From contig NZ_JBJFZU010000006.1 of NCBI RefSeq assembly GCF_045032955.1, forward strand, positions 62,001 through 126,000: DNA of 64,000 nt, in the 5' to 3' direction. Origin of the DNA: Ornithinicoccus sp045032955. GTDB lineage: Bacteria > Actinomycetota > Actinomycetes > Actinomycetales > Dermatophilaceae. Each line of letters begins with the position of its first letter. Position 1 is the stretch's first letter. The position numbers and the translations under genes are program-made. Below are positions 53,305 through 63,529 of this stretch, piece by piece. The notes under the pieces were generated by a model. That model saw only the letters and a list, made by a program, of their open reading frames with translations. It did no database searches and was not told the origin of the DNA.

Positions 53305-54401
53305 GGGGCGACCACCTCGTAGGACTGCACCCGCGGGAAGACGACCTGGGTGCTCTGCAGGGGCAGGTCCCCCACCCGCCAGACGTCCGGGAAGCCGAGC
53401 CAGCCGTAGATCCGCTGGTGGCTGCCCAGCCGGCGGGCACTGTCCGGGGCACCGGGACCCAGCTCCATGAAGGCGTCGTACACCTCGGGGGGCAGCGCCC
53501 GGTGCTCGGTCGCCGCGGGGTCGGAGGGGTAGGTCACCAGGAAGGAGCCCTCGGTGGTGCGGGGGGCCAGCTCCCGGGCGGCCTGCATGGCGGCGCGGTG
53601 GTCCTCGTGCGCGTACTCGTAGGCCCGCTCCCCGGCCGGGCACAGGGCCGGGGAGCCGCAGCCCGAGGAGTCGTCGGGGTCGTCGGCGCCGTCGGCGCCG
53701 GTGCCGACATAGGCGGAGGCGGTCACCCGGGTCAGCGGCAGGTCCGGCAGCGCGGTCCCGGACAGCGCGAGCACCTCCGCGACCGCCTCGCCGACCGCCT
53801 CGGGGGTGAGCCGTCCGTCACCCAGGTCGAGCGCGACCACGGTGGCGCCGCGTCCGCGCAGCAGCACGGCCGGCGACCCGCCGAGGGTGGCCGTCGTCTC
53901 CTGCGCACCGGACAGGTCCACCGCCGGGGTATGCCGTGCGGCCTCGCCGAGGGAGGCCCGGAAGGCGTCCCAGCGGGCCTGCCGGCAGGCGGGGGTGTCC
54001 CGGCCGGTGGTCGGGTCCGGCTCGGGAGGACGCTCGCCGAGCTCGACCTCCAGGTGCGTGGCGAGCACCTCCGGGGTGCAGCGGGCGGTCTGCTCACCCT
54101 GGGTGAGCAGCACCAGCACCGGGTAGAGGTCGGAACCGTCGGCCAGGGAGGTCCACCCGGACAGCTCGTCGTCCGCGTGCGGCACCAGGTACAGGTGCAG
54201 GCCACGGGCCTGGTCCGCGGTGACCACCTGCCCGGAGTGCACGGCAGGCACTACCCGGGCGAGCGCGACCTGCTGCACCGTCTGCGCGGGCCGCAGCAGG
54301 AAGCCGGTGCTCAGGGAGACCGTGACGAGGGTCAGCACCAGCGCCACGCCCACCACCCACCGGGCCGGTCCGCGCCGACGGAGACGACGGGCGGCGGGCA
54401 T
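53301..54401 (-). CDS. Membrane-anchored PIG-L/LmbE-like deacetylase
   Basis: 366 residues. One N-terminal transmembrane segment (WVVGVALVLTLVTVSLSTGFL) anchors an outward-facing domain. The zinc motif PHADDE (about 74-79) and EYAHEDHRAAM give the LmbE His-Asp-Asp...His set. PIG-L proteins N-deacetylate GlcNAc-containing compounds (MshB, GlcNAc-PI). The extracytoplasmic position and coupling to a membrane acyltransferase are unusual. ATG 54401 follows TACGCT by 6 nt. The frame stays open upstream to 57968, a shadow of aceB-glcDE. Confidence 0.82.
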   Translation of the reverse strand: MPAARRLRRRGPARWVVGVALVLTLVTVSLSTGFLLRPAQTVQQVALARVVPAVHSGQVVTADQARGLHLYLVPHADDELSGWTSLADGSDLYPVLVLLTQGEQTARCTPEVLATHLEVELGERPPEPDPTTGRDTPACRQARWDAFRASLGEAARHTPAVDLSGAQETTATLGGSPAVLLRGRGATVVALDLGDGRLTPEAVGEAVAEVLALSGTALPDLPLTRVTASAYVGTGADGADDPDDSSGCGSPALCPAGERAYEYAHEDHRAAMQAARELAPRTTEGSFLVTYPSDPAATEHRALPPEVYDAFMELGPGAPDSARRLGSHQRIYGWLGFPDVWRVGDLPLQSTQVVFPRVQSYEVVAP

Positions 54402-54407
54402 ACGACC

Positions 54408-54413
54408 AGCGTA
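54408..54413 (-). promoter_or_regulatory. -10 box of PIG-L/acyltransferase operon, leaderless
   Basis: TACGCT on the minus strand, 6 nt before the ATG at 54401. Confidence 0.45.
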
Positions 54414-54457
54414 GGCGTGACCTCGGGCGCCCCCTCGACGGACACGGCCACCACCGC

Positions 54458-54504
54458 TAGAGTTCCACCATACAAACTTGGTGTTCCACCATACGAAAGG
54501 TATG
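54458..54504 (+). promoter_or_regulatory. aceB promoter with repeated operator half-sites
   Basis: -10 TAGAGT (54458-54463). GTTCCACCATAC occurs at 54462-54473 and again at 54483-54494, exactly 21 bp (two helical turns) apart, covering the transcription start. A smaller dyad CATAC-N5-GTATG spans 54490-54504. The IclR protein at 60292 is the best candidate binder. GAAAGG (54495-54500) is the ribosome site. Confidence 0.65.
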
Positions 54505-54506
54505 CC

Positions 54507-56120
<1,614 letters not shown>

Positions 56121-56171
56121 GCCGTGGGCGGTCACTAGGGTGGGCACGGACGAGCGGCGAGGAGGCCGGGG

Positions 56172-57659
56172 ATGACCACGGGCGTGCAGCAGGTGCTGGC
56201 CGAGCTGGAGGGTGTCCTGCCCGCGCACGGACTGCTCACCGACCCCTCCCAGCGGGAGACGTATGCCTGTGACGGGCTCGCGGCATACCGGGTCATCCCG
56301 GCGCTGGTGGTGCTCGTCGAGAGTGCCGAGCAGGTGGCCGCGACGGTCCGTGCCTGCGCCCGGCACGAGGTCCCCTTCGTCGCCCGCGGGTCGGGCACCG
56401 GCCTGTCCGGTGGGGCGCTGCCGCACGCGGACGGGGTGCTCGTCGTCACCAGCCGGCTGCGCACGCTGCACGAGGTCCGCGCCGAGGACCAGCGCGCCGT
56501 GGTCGACCCCGGGGTGATCAACCTGGCGGTGAGCCGGGCGGCGGAGCCGGTGGGGTACTACTTCGCCCCGGACCCCAGCAGCCAGCAGATCTGCTCGATC
56601 GGCGGGAACGTGGCCGAGAACTCCGGCGGGGCGCACTGCCTGAAGTACGGCTTCACCTCCGGTCACGTGCTGGCCCTGGACCTCGTCACCCCGGACGGCG
56701 AGCAGGTGCGGATCGGCACCGAGGCTCCCGACTCCCCCGGCTACGACCTGGTCGGCACCTTCGTCGGGTCCGAGGGCACGCTGGGCATCGCGACCCGGGC
56801 GGTGGTCCGTCTCACCCGCCTGCCCGAGGAGGTCCGCACCGCCCTCGGCGGCTTCCCCACCATCGACCAGGCCGGCGCGGCGACCAGTGCGATCATCGCC
56901 GCCGGCATCATCCCGGCCGCGATCGAGATCATGGACGCCCTGGCCGTCGAGGCTGCCGAGAAGGCGGTCTCCTGCGGCTACCCCGAGGGTGCCGGCGCGG
57001 TGCTGGTCGTCGAGCTGGACGGACCGGCCGGCGAGGTGGCGCACGAGTTCGCCGAGGTGGAGCGGCTGTGCCGGGAGCACGGCTGCTTCGAGCTGCGGGT
57101 GGCCACCGACGCGGCGGAGCGGGCCGAGATCTGGAAGGGGCGCAAGTCCGCCTTCGCGGCGGTCGGTCGGATCTCCCCGGACTACATCGTCCAGGACGGG
57201 GTGGTGCCACGGACGGCGCTGCCCGCGGTGCTGGCGGAGATGGGGCGGATCAGCGCCGAGCGGGGGGTCCGGGTCGCGAACGTCTTCCACGCCGGGGACG
57301 GGAACCTGCACCCGCTGGTGCTCTTCGACGCCGCCGAGCAGGGTGCCACCGAACGCGCGGAGGAGGTCTCCGGGATGATCCTGGACCTGTGCATCCGGCA
57401 CGGCGGATCGATCACCGGCGAGCACGGCGTCGGCGCCGACAAGGCCCGCTACCTGCCCCGCATGTTCACCGACGAGGACCTGGACACCATGCAGCTGGTC
57501 CGCTGCGCGTTCGACCCGGCGGGCCTCGCCAACCCGGGCAAGATCTACCCCACCCCGCGGTTGTGCGGTGAGCGACCGCGACGGGTCGGCGCCGCCGACC
57601 CCGCTCCCGCCGGGCCCGCGGGCGCGGCCGTCGACCTCGAGGGGGTCGAGGTCTTCTGA
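56172..57659 (+). CDS. glcD: Glycolate oxidase subunit GlcD (FAD-linked)
   Basis: 495 residues. FAD-binding PCMH domain (about 35-215) with VARGSGTGLSGGALP, GGNVAENSGGAHCLKYG and GTFVGSEGTLGI; C-terminal oxidase domain with HAGDGNLHP, SITGEHGVGADKARYL. Oxidises glycolate (or lactate) to glyoxylate. TAGGGT near 56137 and GAGGAGG upstream form its own promoter and ribosome site. The stop overlaps glcE by 1 nt. Confidence 0.93.
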   Translation: MTTGVQQVLAELEGVLPAHGLLTDPSQRETYACDGLAAYRVIPALVVLVESAEQVAATVRACARHEVPFVARGSGTGLSGGALPHADGVLVVTSRLRTLHEVRAEDQRAVVDPGVINLAVSRAAEPVGYYFAPDPSSQQICSIGGNVAENSGGAHCLKYGFTSGHVLALDLVTPDGEQVRIGTEAPDSPGYDLVGTFVGSEGTLGIATRAVVRLTRLPEEVRTALGGFPTIDQAGAATSAIIAAGIIPAAIEIMDALAVEAAEKAVSCGYPEGAGAVLVVELDGPAGEVAHEFAEVERLCREHGCFELRVATDAAERAEIWKGRKSAFAAVGRISPDYIVQDGVVPRTALPAVLAEMGRISAERGVRVANVFHAGDGNLHPLVLFDAAEQGATERAEEVSGMILDLCIRHGGSITGEHGVGADKARYLPRMFTDEDLDTMQLVRCAFDPAGLANPGKIYPTPRLCGERPRRVGAADPAPAGPAGAAVDLEGVEVF

Positions 57660-58915
57660 TGGGCACCCCGCACCGTGAGCTGGACGGCATCTGCGCCCTG
57701 CGTCCGGCCGGTCCGCAGGACCAGGTCGGCGGGGTCGCCGGCTCGGTGGTCGCCACCCCGGCCACCACCGAGGAGGTCTCGGCGCTGCTCGCTGCCTGCC
57801 ACCGGCAGCGGCTGCGGGTGGTGACCCGCGGGCACGGCACCAAGATCGGTTGGGGCCGTCCCCCGGAGGCCCTGGACGTGATCCTCGAGACCACCCGGCT
57901 GACCGGCCCGGTGGAGCACTCCCGGGGCGACCTGATCGCCACCGCGGGGGCGGGCACCCCGCTGGCACGGCTGCAGGAGGTGGTCGGCCAGGCCGGGCAC
58001 CAGCTGGTCGTCGACGACCTGGTCGCGACGGCAGGGGGCCCGGGCAGCACCCTCGGCGGGGCGGTCGCCACCAACCTGGCCGGTCCCCGCCGCCTGTGGA
58101 CCGGGGCGCTGCGGGACCTGGTCATCGGGGTGCGCCTGGTGCGCGCCGACGGCACCGTCGCCAAGGCCGGCGGCAAGGTGGTCAAGAACGTCGCGGGCTA
58201 CGACCTGGCCAAGCTGCTGACCGGCTCCTTCGGCACCCTCGCCGTGCTCACCGAGGTCACCGTCCGGCTGCACCCGCAGCCCCGCGCCGCACGCTGGGTG
58301 GGCGGGCACCTGGCGCCGGACCGGCTGGCGCCCGTGCTGGCCGGGCTGCACCGTTCCCAGCTGGCGCTGCACGGGCTCGAGGTGCGCGCGGTGCCCGGCG
58401 GCGCGGTCGAGGTCTCCGCCCTCCTCACCGGCACCGCGGCGGGGGTCGGGCCACGGGCCACCGCCCTGGTCGAGGAGGCTCCGGACCTCGCCGTCGGCAC
58501 GTCGGCGCCCCCGTGGTGGGGCGTCCTGCCGGGGGCCACGGGCCGGACCCTGCTGCGCACCACCGCCCGGTTGAGCGGCGTCGCGGAGCTGGTGGAGGTG
58601 GCGACCCGGCACGGGCTGGAGGTCACCGGGTCGGCCGGCGTCGGGGTGCTGCACGCGGCCTCCGCCGACGTCGATGACGGCGCCGGCGGCGGCGCCGGCG
58701 CCTCCGCCGACGTCACGGCCGCCGCGGTCGACGCGGTGCGGGCGGCCAGCGTGCGGCTCGGCGGCTCGACCGTGGTGCTGGAGGCCCCTGCCGAGGTCCG
58801 GGCCCGGGTGGACACCTGGGGACCGGTCCCCGGGCTTGCGCTGATGGGCCGGGTCAAGGCGGAGTTCGACCCCCGGCGGGTGCTCTCCCCCGGGCGCTTC
58901 GTGGGAGGACTGTAG
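57659..58915 (+). CDS. glcE: Glycolate oxidase subunit GlcE (FAD-binding)
   Basis: 418 residues. Second FAD-binding subunit: VVTRGHGTKIGWGRPP, LGGAVATNLAGPRRLWTGALRD, GGKVVKNVAGYDLAKLLTGSFG. A Gly/Ala/Asp-rich low-complexity patch at about residues 335-355 is probably a loop. ATG overlaps the glcD stop (TGATG); the TAG stop directly abuts the glcF ATG. Confidence 0.9.
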   Translation: MGTPHRELDGICALRPAGPQDQVGGVAGSVVATPATTEEVSALLAACHRQRLRVVTRGHGTKIGWGRPPEALDVILETTRLTGPVEHSRGDLIATAGAGTPLARLQEVVGQAGHQLVVDDLVATAGGPGSTLGGAVATNLAGPRRLWTGALRDLVIGVRLVRADGTVAKAGGKVVKNVAGYDLAKLLTGSFGTLAVLTEVTVRLHPQPRAARWVGGHLAPDRLAPVLAGLHRSQLALHGLEVRAVPGGAVEVSALLTGTAAGVGPRATALVEEAPDLAVGTSAPPWWGVLPGATGRTLLRTTARLSGVAELVEVATRHGLEVTGSAGVGVLHAASADVDDGAGGGAGASADVTAAAVDAVRAASVRLGGSTVVLEAPAEVRARVDTWGPVPGLALMGRVKAEFDPRRVLSPGRFVGGL

Positions 58916-60295
58916 ATGAGCGACGACACCACCGGACGCCCGCGGACCACCCCGCTGGGGATGCCGCGGGTCCCGGGCCCTCCCCGGGTGGTGGCCGACC
59001 CTGCCTTCGACGACGTGCGTCCCCCCGACCCCGGCCTGCTGGACGACTGCGTGCACTGCGGCTTCTGTCTCACCACCTGTCCGACCTACAGCCTGTGGGG
59101 TGAGGAGATGGACAGCCCCCGCGGCCGGATCGACCTGATCAGCTCCGCGTCCCAGGGAGCCCCGCTGACGGCGGCGACCGTGGGCCACCTCGACGCCTGC
59201 CTCGGCTGCATGGCCTGTGTCAGCAGCTGCCCCTCCGGGGTCCGCTACGACCGCATCCTGGAGGCGACCCGGGCCCAGGTCGAGCGACGGGTCGAGCGTC
59301 CCCGCCGGGAGCGGGCGCTGCGGGCGCTGATCTTCGCCCTGTTCCCGCACCCGCGCCGGCTGCGGCTGCTGCGCGGGCCGCTGCGTCTGGCGCAGCGCAC
59401 GGGCCTGCTGCGTGCGGTGCGCGCCACCGGGCTCGCCCGTCGGGCGGGACCCGGGCTGGAGGCCATGCAGTCGCTGGCCCCCACGCTCGGCCCCCGGGTC
59501 GAGGTCCCCGAGCTCACCCCGGCCTCCGGTCCCCGCCGGGCCGTCGTCGGCATGCTGACCGGCTGCGTCCAGCGGGAGTTCTTCGGCGAGGTCAACGCCG
59601 CCACCGCCCGGGTGCTGGCGGCGCACGGGTGCGATGTCCTGGCCCCCCGCGGGCAGGGGTGCTGCGGGGCGCTGTCCGTGCACAGCGGACGGGAGGAGGA
59701 GGGCCGGGCGCTGGCCCGCTCGCTGGTGGACACCTTCGAGGCGGCGGGGGTCGAGCAGGTGGTGGTCAACTCCGCCGGGTGCGGCTCGACGATGAAGGAG
59801 TACGCCCACCTGCTGGCCGACGACCCCGTGTACGCCGAGCGGGCCCGTGCCTTCGCCGGACGGGTCCGCGACCTGTCCGAGATCCTCGTCGAGCTGGGGC
59901 CCGTGGCCCCCCGGCACCCGGTCACCGCCCACCGCCGGGAGCTGGTGGTGGCCTACCACGACGCCTGCCACCTGCGGCACGCCCAGGGCGTTGTGGACCC
60001 GCCCCGGGAGCTGCTGCGGGGCATACCGGGCGTGCGGCTCGTGGAGATCGCGGATGCCGAGATCTGCTGCGGGTCCGCAGGGATCTACAACATCCTGCAG
60101 CCAGGAACCGCGGCCGAGCTCGGGGACCGCAAGGCCACCACCGTGCTGGGGACGGGTGCCGAGCTGCTGGTCACCGCCAACCCGGGGTGCCTCATGCAGA
60201 TCGGCCAGGCCCTGGAGCGGGCCGGTCGCCCGGTGCCGCTGGTGCACACTGCGGTGCTGCTGGACGCCTCGATCCGTGGCCAGGAGCTGGCGTGA
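58916..60295 (+). CDS. glcF: Glycolate oxidase iron-sulfur subunit GlcF
   Basis: 459 residues. Two 4Fe-4S ferredoxin motifs (CVHCGFCLTTCPTY about 45-58; CLGCMACVSSCPSG about 97-110), then two CCG domains (GQGCCGALSVHSGR ... NSAGCGSTMKEY; CHLRHAQG ... EICCGSAGIYN). Passes electrons from GlcD/E to the quinone pool. Stop overlaps the regulator's GTG by 3 nt. Confidence 0.94.
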   Translation: MSDDTTGRPRTTPLGMPRVPGPPRVVADPAFDDVRPPDPGLLDDCVHCGFCLTTCPTYSLWGEEMDSPRGRIDLISSASQGAPLTAATVGHLDACLGCMACVSSCPSGVRYDRILEATRAQVERRVERPRRERALRALIFALFPHPRRLRLLRGPLRLAQRTGLLRAVRATGLARRAGPGLEAMQSLAPTLGPRVEVPELTPASGPRRAVVGMLTGCVQREFFGEVNAATARVLAAHGCDVLAPRGQGCCGALSVHSGREEEGRALARSLVDTFEAAGVEQVVVNSAGCGSTMKEYAHLLADDPVYAERARAFAGRVRDLSEILVELGPVAPRHPVTAHRRELVVAYHDACHLRHAQGVVDPPRELLRGIPGVRLVEIADAEICCGSAGIYNILQPGTAAELGDRKATTVLGTGAELLVTANPGCLMQIGQALERAGRPVPLVHTAVLLDASIRGQELA

Positions 60296-61047
60296 CGCCC
60301 CCGCCGCCGGACCGTCCCCGGGGCGTCCAGTCCGTCGACCGCACCCTGGACATCCTCGAGCTGCTGGCCTCCTCGCCCGACCCGGTGGGGGTGACCGAGG
60401 TGTCCCGCCGCCTCGGGCTCGCCCAGGGCACCGCGCACCGGCTGCTGGGGGCCCTGGTGCAGCGTGGCTGGGCGCGGCACGACGCCGGACGCCGGTATGC
60501 CGTCGGCCCGGCCGCGATGAGGGTCGGCGACGCGGCCTACCGGGCGCTGGGCAGCAGCGCCGGCCCGGTGCTGCGGGACGCGGTCCAGGCCACCGGGGAG
60601 ACGGCCAACCTGGCCGTCCTGGAGGGCACGCAGATGGTCTACGTCGCCCAGGCACCGTCCCCGCACACGCTGCGGATCTTCGCCGAGGTCGGGCGCCGGG
60701 TCCCGCTGCACTCCACCGCGGTCGGCAAGGTCGCCCTCGCCCGGATGGCGCCGGCCACCCGCCGGGCCCTGCTCGGGTCCGGCCCCCTGCCCTCCCGCAC
60801 CCCGCACACGGTGACGACCCCGGACCGGCTGGAGGCGCACCTGGTGCGCGTGCACGAGCAGGGTTTCGCGCTGGACGACGAGGAGCAGGAGCTGGGGGTG
60901 CGCTGCGTGGCGGTGCCGGTGCCGCTGGCCGGACTGGAGGTGTCGCTGTCGGTGAGCGGACCGACGGAACGGATGACCCCCGAGACGGCACGCGCAGCGG
61001 TGCCGGCCCTGCAGCGCCTGGCACGCCTGCTCAGCGACAGCGGCTGA
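60292..61047 (+). CDS. IclR family transcriptional regulator
   Basis: 251 residues. N-terminal winged HTH (VDRTLDILELLASSPDPVG, VSRRLGLAQGTAHRLLGALVQRGW) and effector domain (RRVPLHSTAVGKVALA, FALDDEEQELGVRCVAVPV). Translationally coupled to glcF, so it most likely senses glyoxylate, glycolate or a related acid and controls aceB-glcDEF through the 21-bp spaced repeats before aceB (inference). Confidence 0.92.
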   Translation: MTPPPPDRPRGVQSVDRTLDILELLASSPDPVGVTEVSRRLGLAQGTAHRLLGALVQRGWARHDAGRRYAVGPAAMRVGDAAYRALGSSAGPVLRDAVQATGETANLAVLEGTQMVYVAQAPSPHTLRIFAEVGRRVPLHSTAVGKVALARMAPATRRALLGSGPLPSRTPHTVTTPDRLEAHLVRVHEQGFALDDEEQELGVRCVAVPVPLAGLEVSLSVSGPTERMTPETARAAVPALQRLARLLSDSG

Positions 61048-61066
61048 GACCGCTGCATCCCTCGGG

Positions 61067-62290
61067 TCAGGGGGCGTCCCGCTGCGCCCGGGCCAGCCCC
61101 CGACGGCCGCGGTCGATGCGGGACACCCGGTGCGCCACCCAGCCGCTGCCGGCGAGGCAGGCGGCCCCGAGGGTGAGGCAGACCACCCCCAGGGGCAGCA
61201 CCAGGGCCAGCGCGCTGACCACCAGCGGTCCGCCGGCTCCCCCGATGTCACCGGTCAGCCGGAAGCCGCCGAGGTACTGCGCCCGCCCCTGCTCAGGGGC
61301 GGTGTCCGCGCCCAGGGTCATCACGATCCCCGAGCCGAGGCCGTTGCCCACCGCCATCAGCAGCGCCAGCGCGGTGAACCCGACCAGACCCGAGGTGAGC
61401 GGCAGGCTGAGCACACCGAGGCCGAGCAGGGCCACGACCGGCACCGCGACCGCGGTGCGCCCGTGCCGGTCCATCACCCAGCCGGCCGGGTAGAACAGGG
61501 CGATCTCGAGCAGCGCGGCGGCCCCGAAGACCAGGGAGGTGGTGGAGGCCGAGATGCCGAGATGGTCCGCCCACAGCGGCAGCAGGGTGATCCGCAGCGA
61601 CCGCGCACCGGCGATCACCACGACGGCGCTACCCACCGAGAGCAAGGTGCGCAGATGCTGGCGCAGGACCCGCAGCACCGACTCCGGCCGTGCCCGTCCC
61701 GGGCCACCCTCGTGCTCCGCGGTGAGGTCCGGGGCGAGCACCACCACCAGCGCGGCCAGCAGGGCCATCACCGCCGCCAGCCAGAAGACCGAGCGCAGGT
61801 CCTGGGTGAGCGCGAGCAGCCCACCACCGACCACCGGCCCCACGAAGGCCCCGATCCGGTGGCTGCCCCCCAGCGTGGACATGGCCCTCGCCCGCAGCTG
61901 CGGTGGGGCCACGACGATGAGGAAGCCCTGCCTGGCCAGCAGGAAGACCGTCCACGCCATCCCGCTCACCACCACGGCGACGCCGAGCACCCACACCGAG
62001 GGGGCGAGCGCGGCCAGGGCCATCGCGGCCGCGTCCACCACCCCCGCCAGCACGAGGGCACGCCGCTCACCGATCCTGGCCACCAGGGCGCCGGCCGGCA
62101 GCGAGCCGACGAGGCTACCCAGCCCCAGCAGGGCCACCACGAAGGCCGCCTGGCCGACGCTGGCCCCCAGGTCCCGGGCCAGCAGGGCCAGCACCGGGGT
62201 GATGGCGCCCAGGCCGACGGCGTTGACGATGCTGGGGGCGAAGGCCGGCACGGCGACGTCGCGCAGGCGGAAGTCCGCGGCCGACGACAT
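61067..62290 (-). CDS. MFS transporter
   Basis: 407 residues with about 12 hydrophobic helices. LPAGALVARIGERRALVLAG is motif A-like; GSHRIGAFVGPVVGGGLL sits at helix 5. Set between tRNA-Ala and the glycolate cluster, convergent with iclR. GGGGAG precedes ATG 62290. Substrate unknown; it is not part of the glc operon. Confidence 0.87.
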   Translation of the reverse strand: MSSAADFRLRDVAVPAFAPSIVNAVGLGAITPVLALLARDLGASVGQAAFVVALLGLGSLVGSLPAGALVARIGERRALVLAGVVDAAAMALAALAPSVWVLGVAVVVSGMAWTVFLLARQGFLIVVAPPQLRARAMSTLGGSHRIGAFVGPVVGGGLLALTQDLRSVFWLAAVMALLAALVVVLAPDLTAEHEGGPGRARPESVLRVLRQHLRTLLSVGSAVVVIAGARSLRITLLPLWADHLGISASTTSLVFGAAALLEIALFYPAGWVMDRHGRTAVAVPVVALLGLGVLSLPLTSGLVGFTALALLMAVGNGLGSGIVMTLGADTAPEQGRAQYLGGFRLTGDIGGAGGPLVVSALALVLPLGVVCLTLGAACLAGSGWVAHRVSRIDRGRRGLARAQRDAP

Positions 62291-62310
62291 GCGAGCTCCC
62301 CTCGACGTGA

Positions 62311-62343
62311 ACGGGCCGGACACCACTGCGGTGTCCGGCCCGT
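62311..62343. terminator. Hairpin after tRNA-Ala
   Basis: Perfect 14-bp stem (62311-62324 with 62330-62343) and 5-nt loop, starting 8 nt past the tRNA 3' end on the minus strand and just before the MFS start. Very stable; no T-tract. Confidence 0.75.
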
Positions 62344-62349
62344 TCGTCC

Positions 62350-62424
<75 letters not shown>

Positions 62425-62502
62425 GTGCTCGAGGACTGGACTACTTTATCCAGGGCCGCAGGCAAACACCAAATCGCTGGTCAGGGCCCCGTCACGGACC
62501 CT

Positions 62503-63126
62503 TCAACGTCCGGTGGCGGCGGGGGCGCCGGTGTTCCAGGCGTCCAGCCGCCACCCGATGTCGTGCTCGACGAGCTCGGCCCAGTGACAGTTGTGCAGCC
62601 CGACCAGGGCCTGGGTGAGGCGGGTGAAGTCCATGCCCAGCACGTCCGCCACCAGCGCCCGGCTGGCCAGTCCGTGGCTGGCCAGCACCACCGTGGAGTC
62701 CTGTTCCTGGGTGGCGACCACCTCGTCGAAGACCGCCCGCATCCGGCGTGCGACGTCGCGCACCCGCTCGCCGGTCTCGCCGCGGCGGACGTCCTGGCCC
62801 TGCTCCAGCTCGGCCTGCAGCTCGGGGAAGCGGGCACGCACCTCGGGGTGGGTCAGCCCCTGCCAGCGCCCGACGTCGATCTCCCGCAACCGACGGTCCG
62901 GCTCGACCGTGAGGCCGGACGCGGAGGCCAGCGCGGCCGCCGTCGTCGCGGCGCGGGTCAGGTCGGAGGCCACCAGACGGGCCGGGGACCGCTGCGCCAG
63001 CAGCTGCGCAGCCGTGGCCGCCTGCTCCCGCCCCCGGGCGGACAGGGAGGTGTCCAGCTGCCCCTGGTAGATGCCTGCGGCGTTCTGCTCGGTCTCACCG
63101 TGCCGCCAGATCAGGACGCGTCGCAC
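62503..63126 (-). CDS. Histidine phosphatase (GpgP/phosphoglycerate mutase-like)
   Basis: 207 residues. Catalytic LIWRHGETEQNAAGIYQGQ, second-site SDLTRAATTA, acid RRLREIDVGRWQG, and VVLASHGLASRALV. Order nadD-rsfS-phosphatase matches M. tuberculosis, where the phosphatase acts on glucosyl-3-phosphoglycerate (GpgP); same role here is inference. GTG 63126 lies 10 bp after rsfS. Confidence 0.88.
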   Translation of the reverse strand: MRRVLIWRHGETEQNAAGIYQGQLDTSLSARGREQAATAAQLLAQRSPARLVASDLTRAATTAAALASASGLTVEPDRRLREIDVGRWQGLTHPEVRARFPELQAELEQGQDVRRGETGERVRDVARRMRAVFDEVVATQEQDSTVVLASHGLASRALVADVLGMDFTRLTQALVGLHNCHWAELVEHDIGWRLDAWNTGAPAATGR

Positions 63127-63136
63127 AGCCGGCCGC

Positions 63137-63529
63137 TCAGCCGGGGTCGACGGGGCTCTCCCCCGGACCGTCGGGGGCGGGCAGCACCACCGGGGGGCAG
63201 TCGCCCCACAGCTTCTCCAGGTCGTAGAACTCCCGGTCCTCGGCGTGCATGACATGCACCACGATGTCGCTGAAGTCCAGCAGCACCCAGCGACCTTCCC
63301 GCCGTCCCTCACGCCGCAGCGGCTTGGACCCCAGCTGCAGCAGGCGCTCCTCCACCGCATCCACGATGGCGCTCACCTGCCGCTCGGTGGGTGCGGAGGC
63401 GATGACGAAGACGTCGGTCAGGGCGAGCTGCCCGGACACGTCGAGGCCGACCACGTCCGTGGCCAGCTTGTCGTGGGCCGCAGCGGCGGCCGCCTGGGCC
63501 AGCTCGACGGCGCGTTGGGTGGCTCCCAC
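63137..63529 (-). CDS. rsfS: Ribosomal silencing factor RsfS
   Basis: 130 residues. Binds L14 on the 50S subunit and blocks subunit joining in starvation. Signature ALTDVFVIASAPTERQVSAIVDAVEE and EGRWVLLDFSDIVVHVMHAEDREFYDLEKLW. GTG 63529 abuts the nadD stop. Confidence 0.96.
   Translation of the reverse strand: MGATQRAVELAQAAAAAAHDKLATDVVGLDVSGQLALTDVFVIASAPTERQVSAIVDAVEERLLQLGSKPLRREGRREGRWVLLDFSDIVVHVMHAEDREFYDLEKLWGDCPPVVLPAPDGPGESPVDPG

Noticed and set aside
57545..61024. 1,159-residue minus-strand frame opposite glcE/glcF/iclR
   Set aside because: Low-complexity Arg/Gly/Pro translation antisense to well-supported genes.
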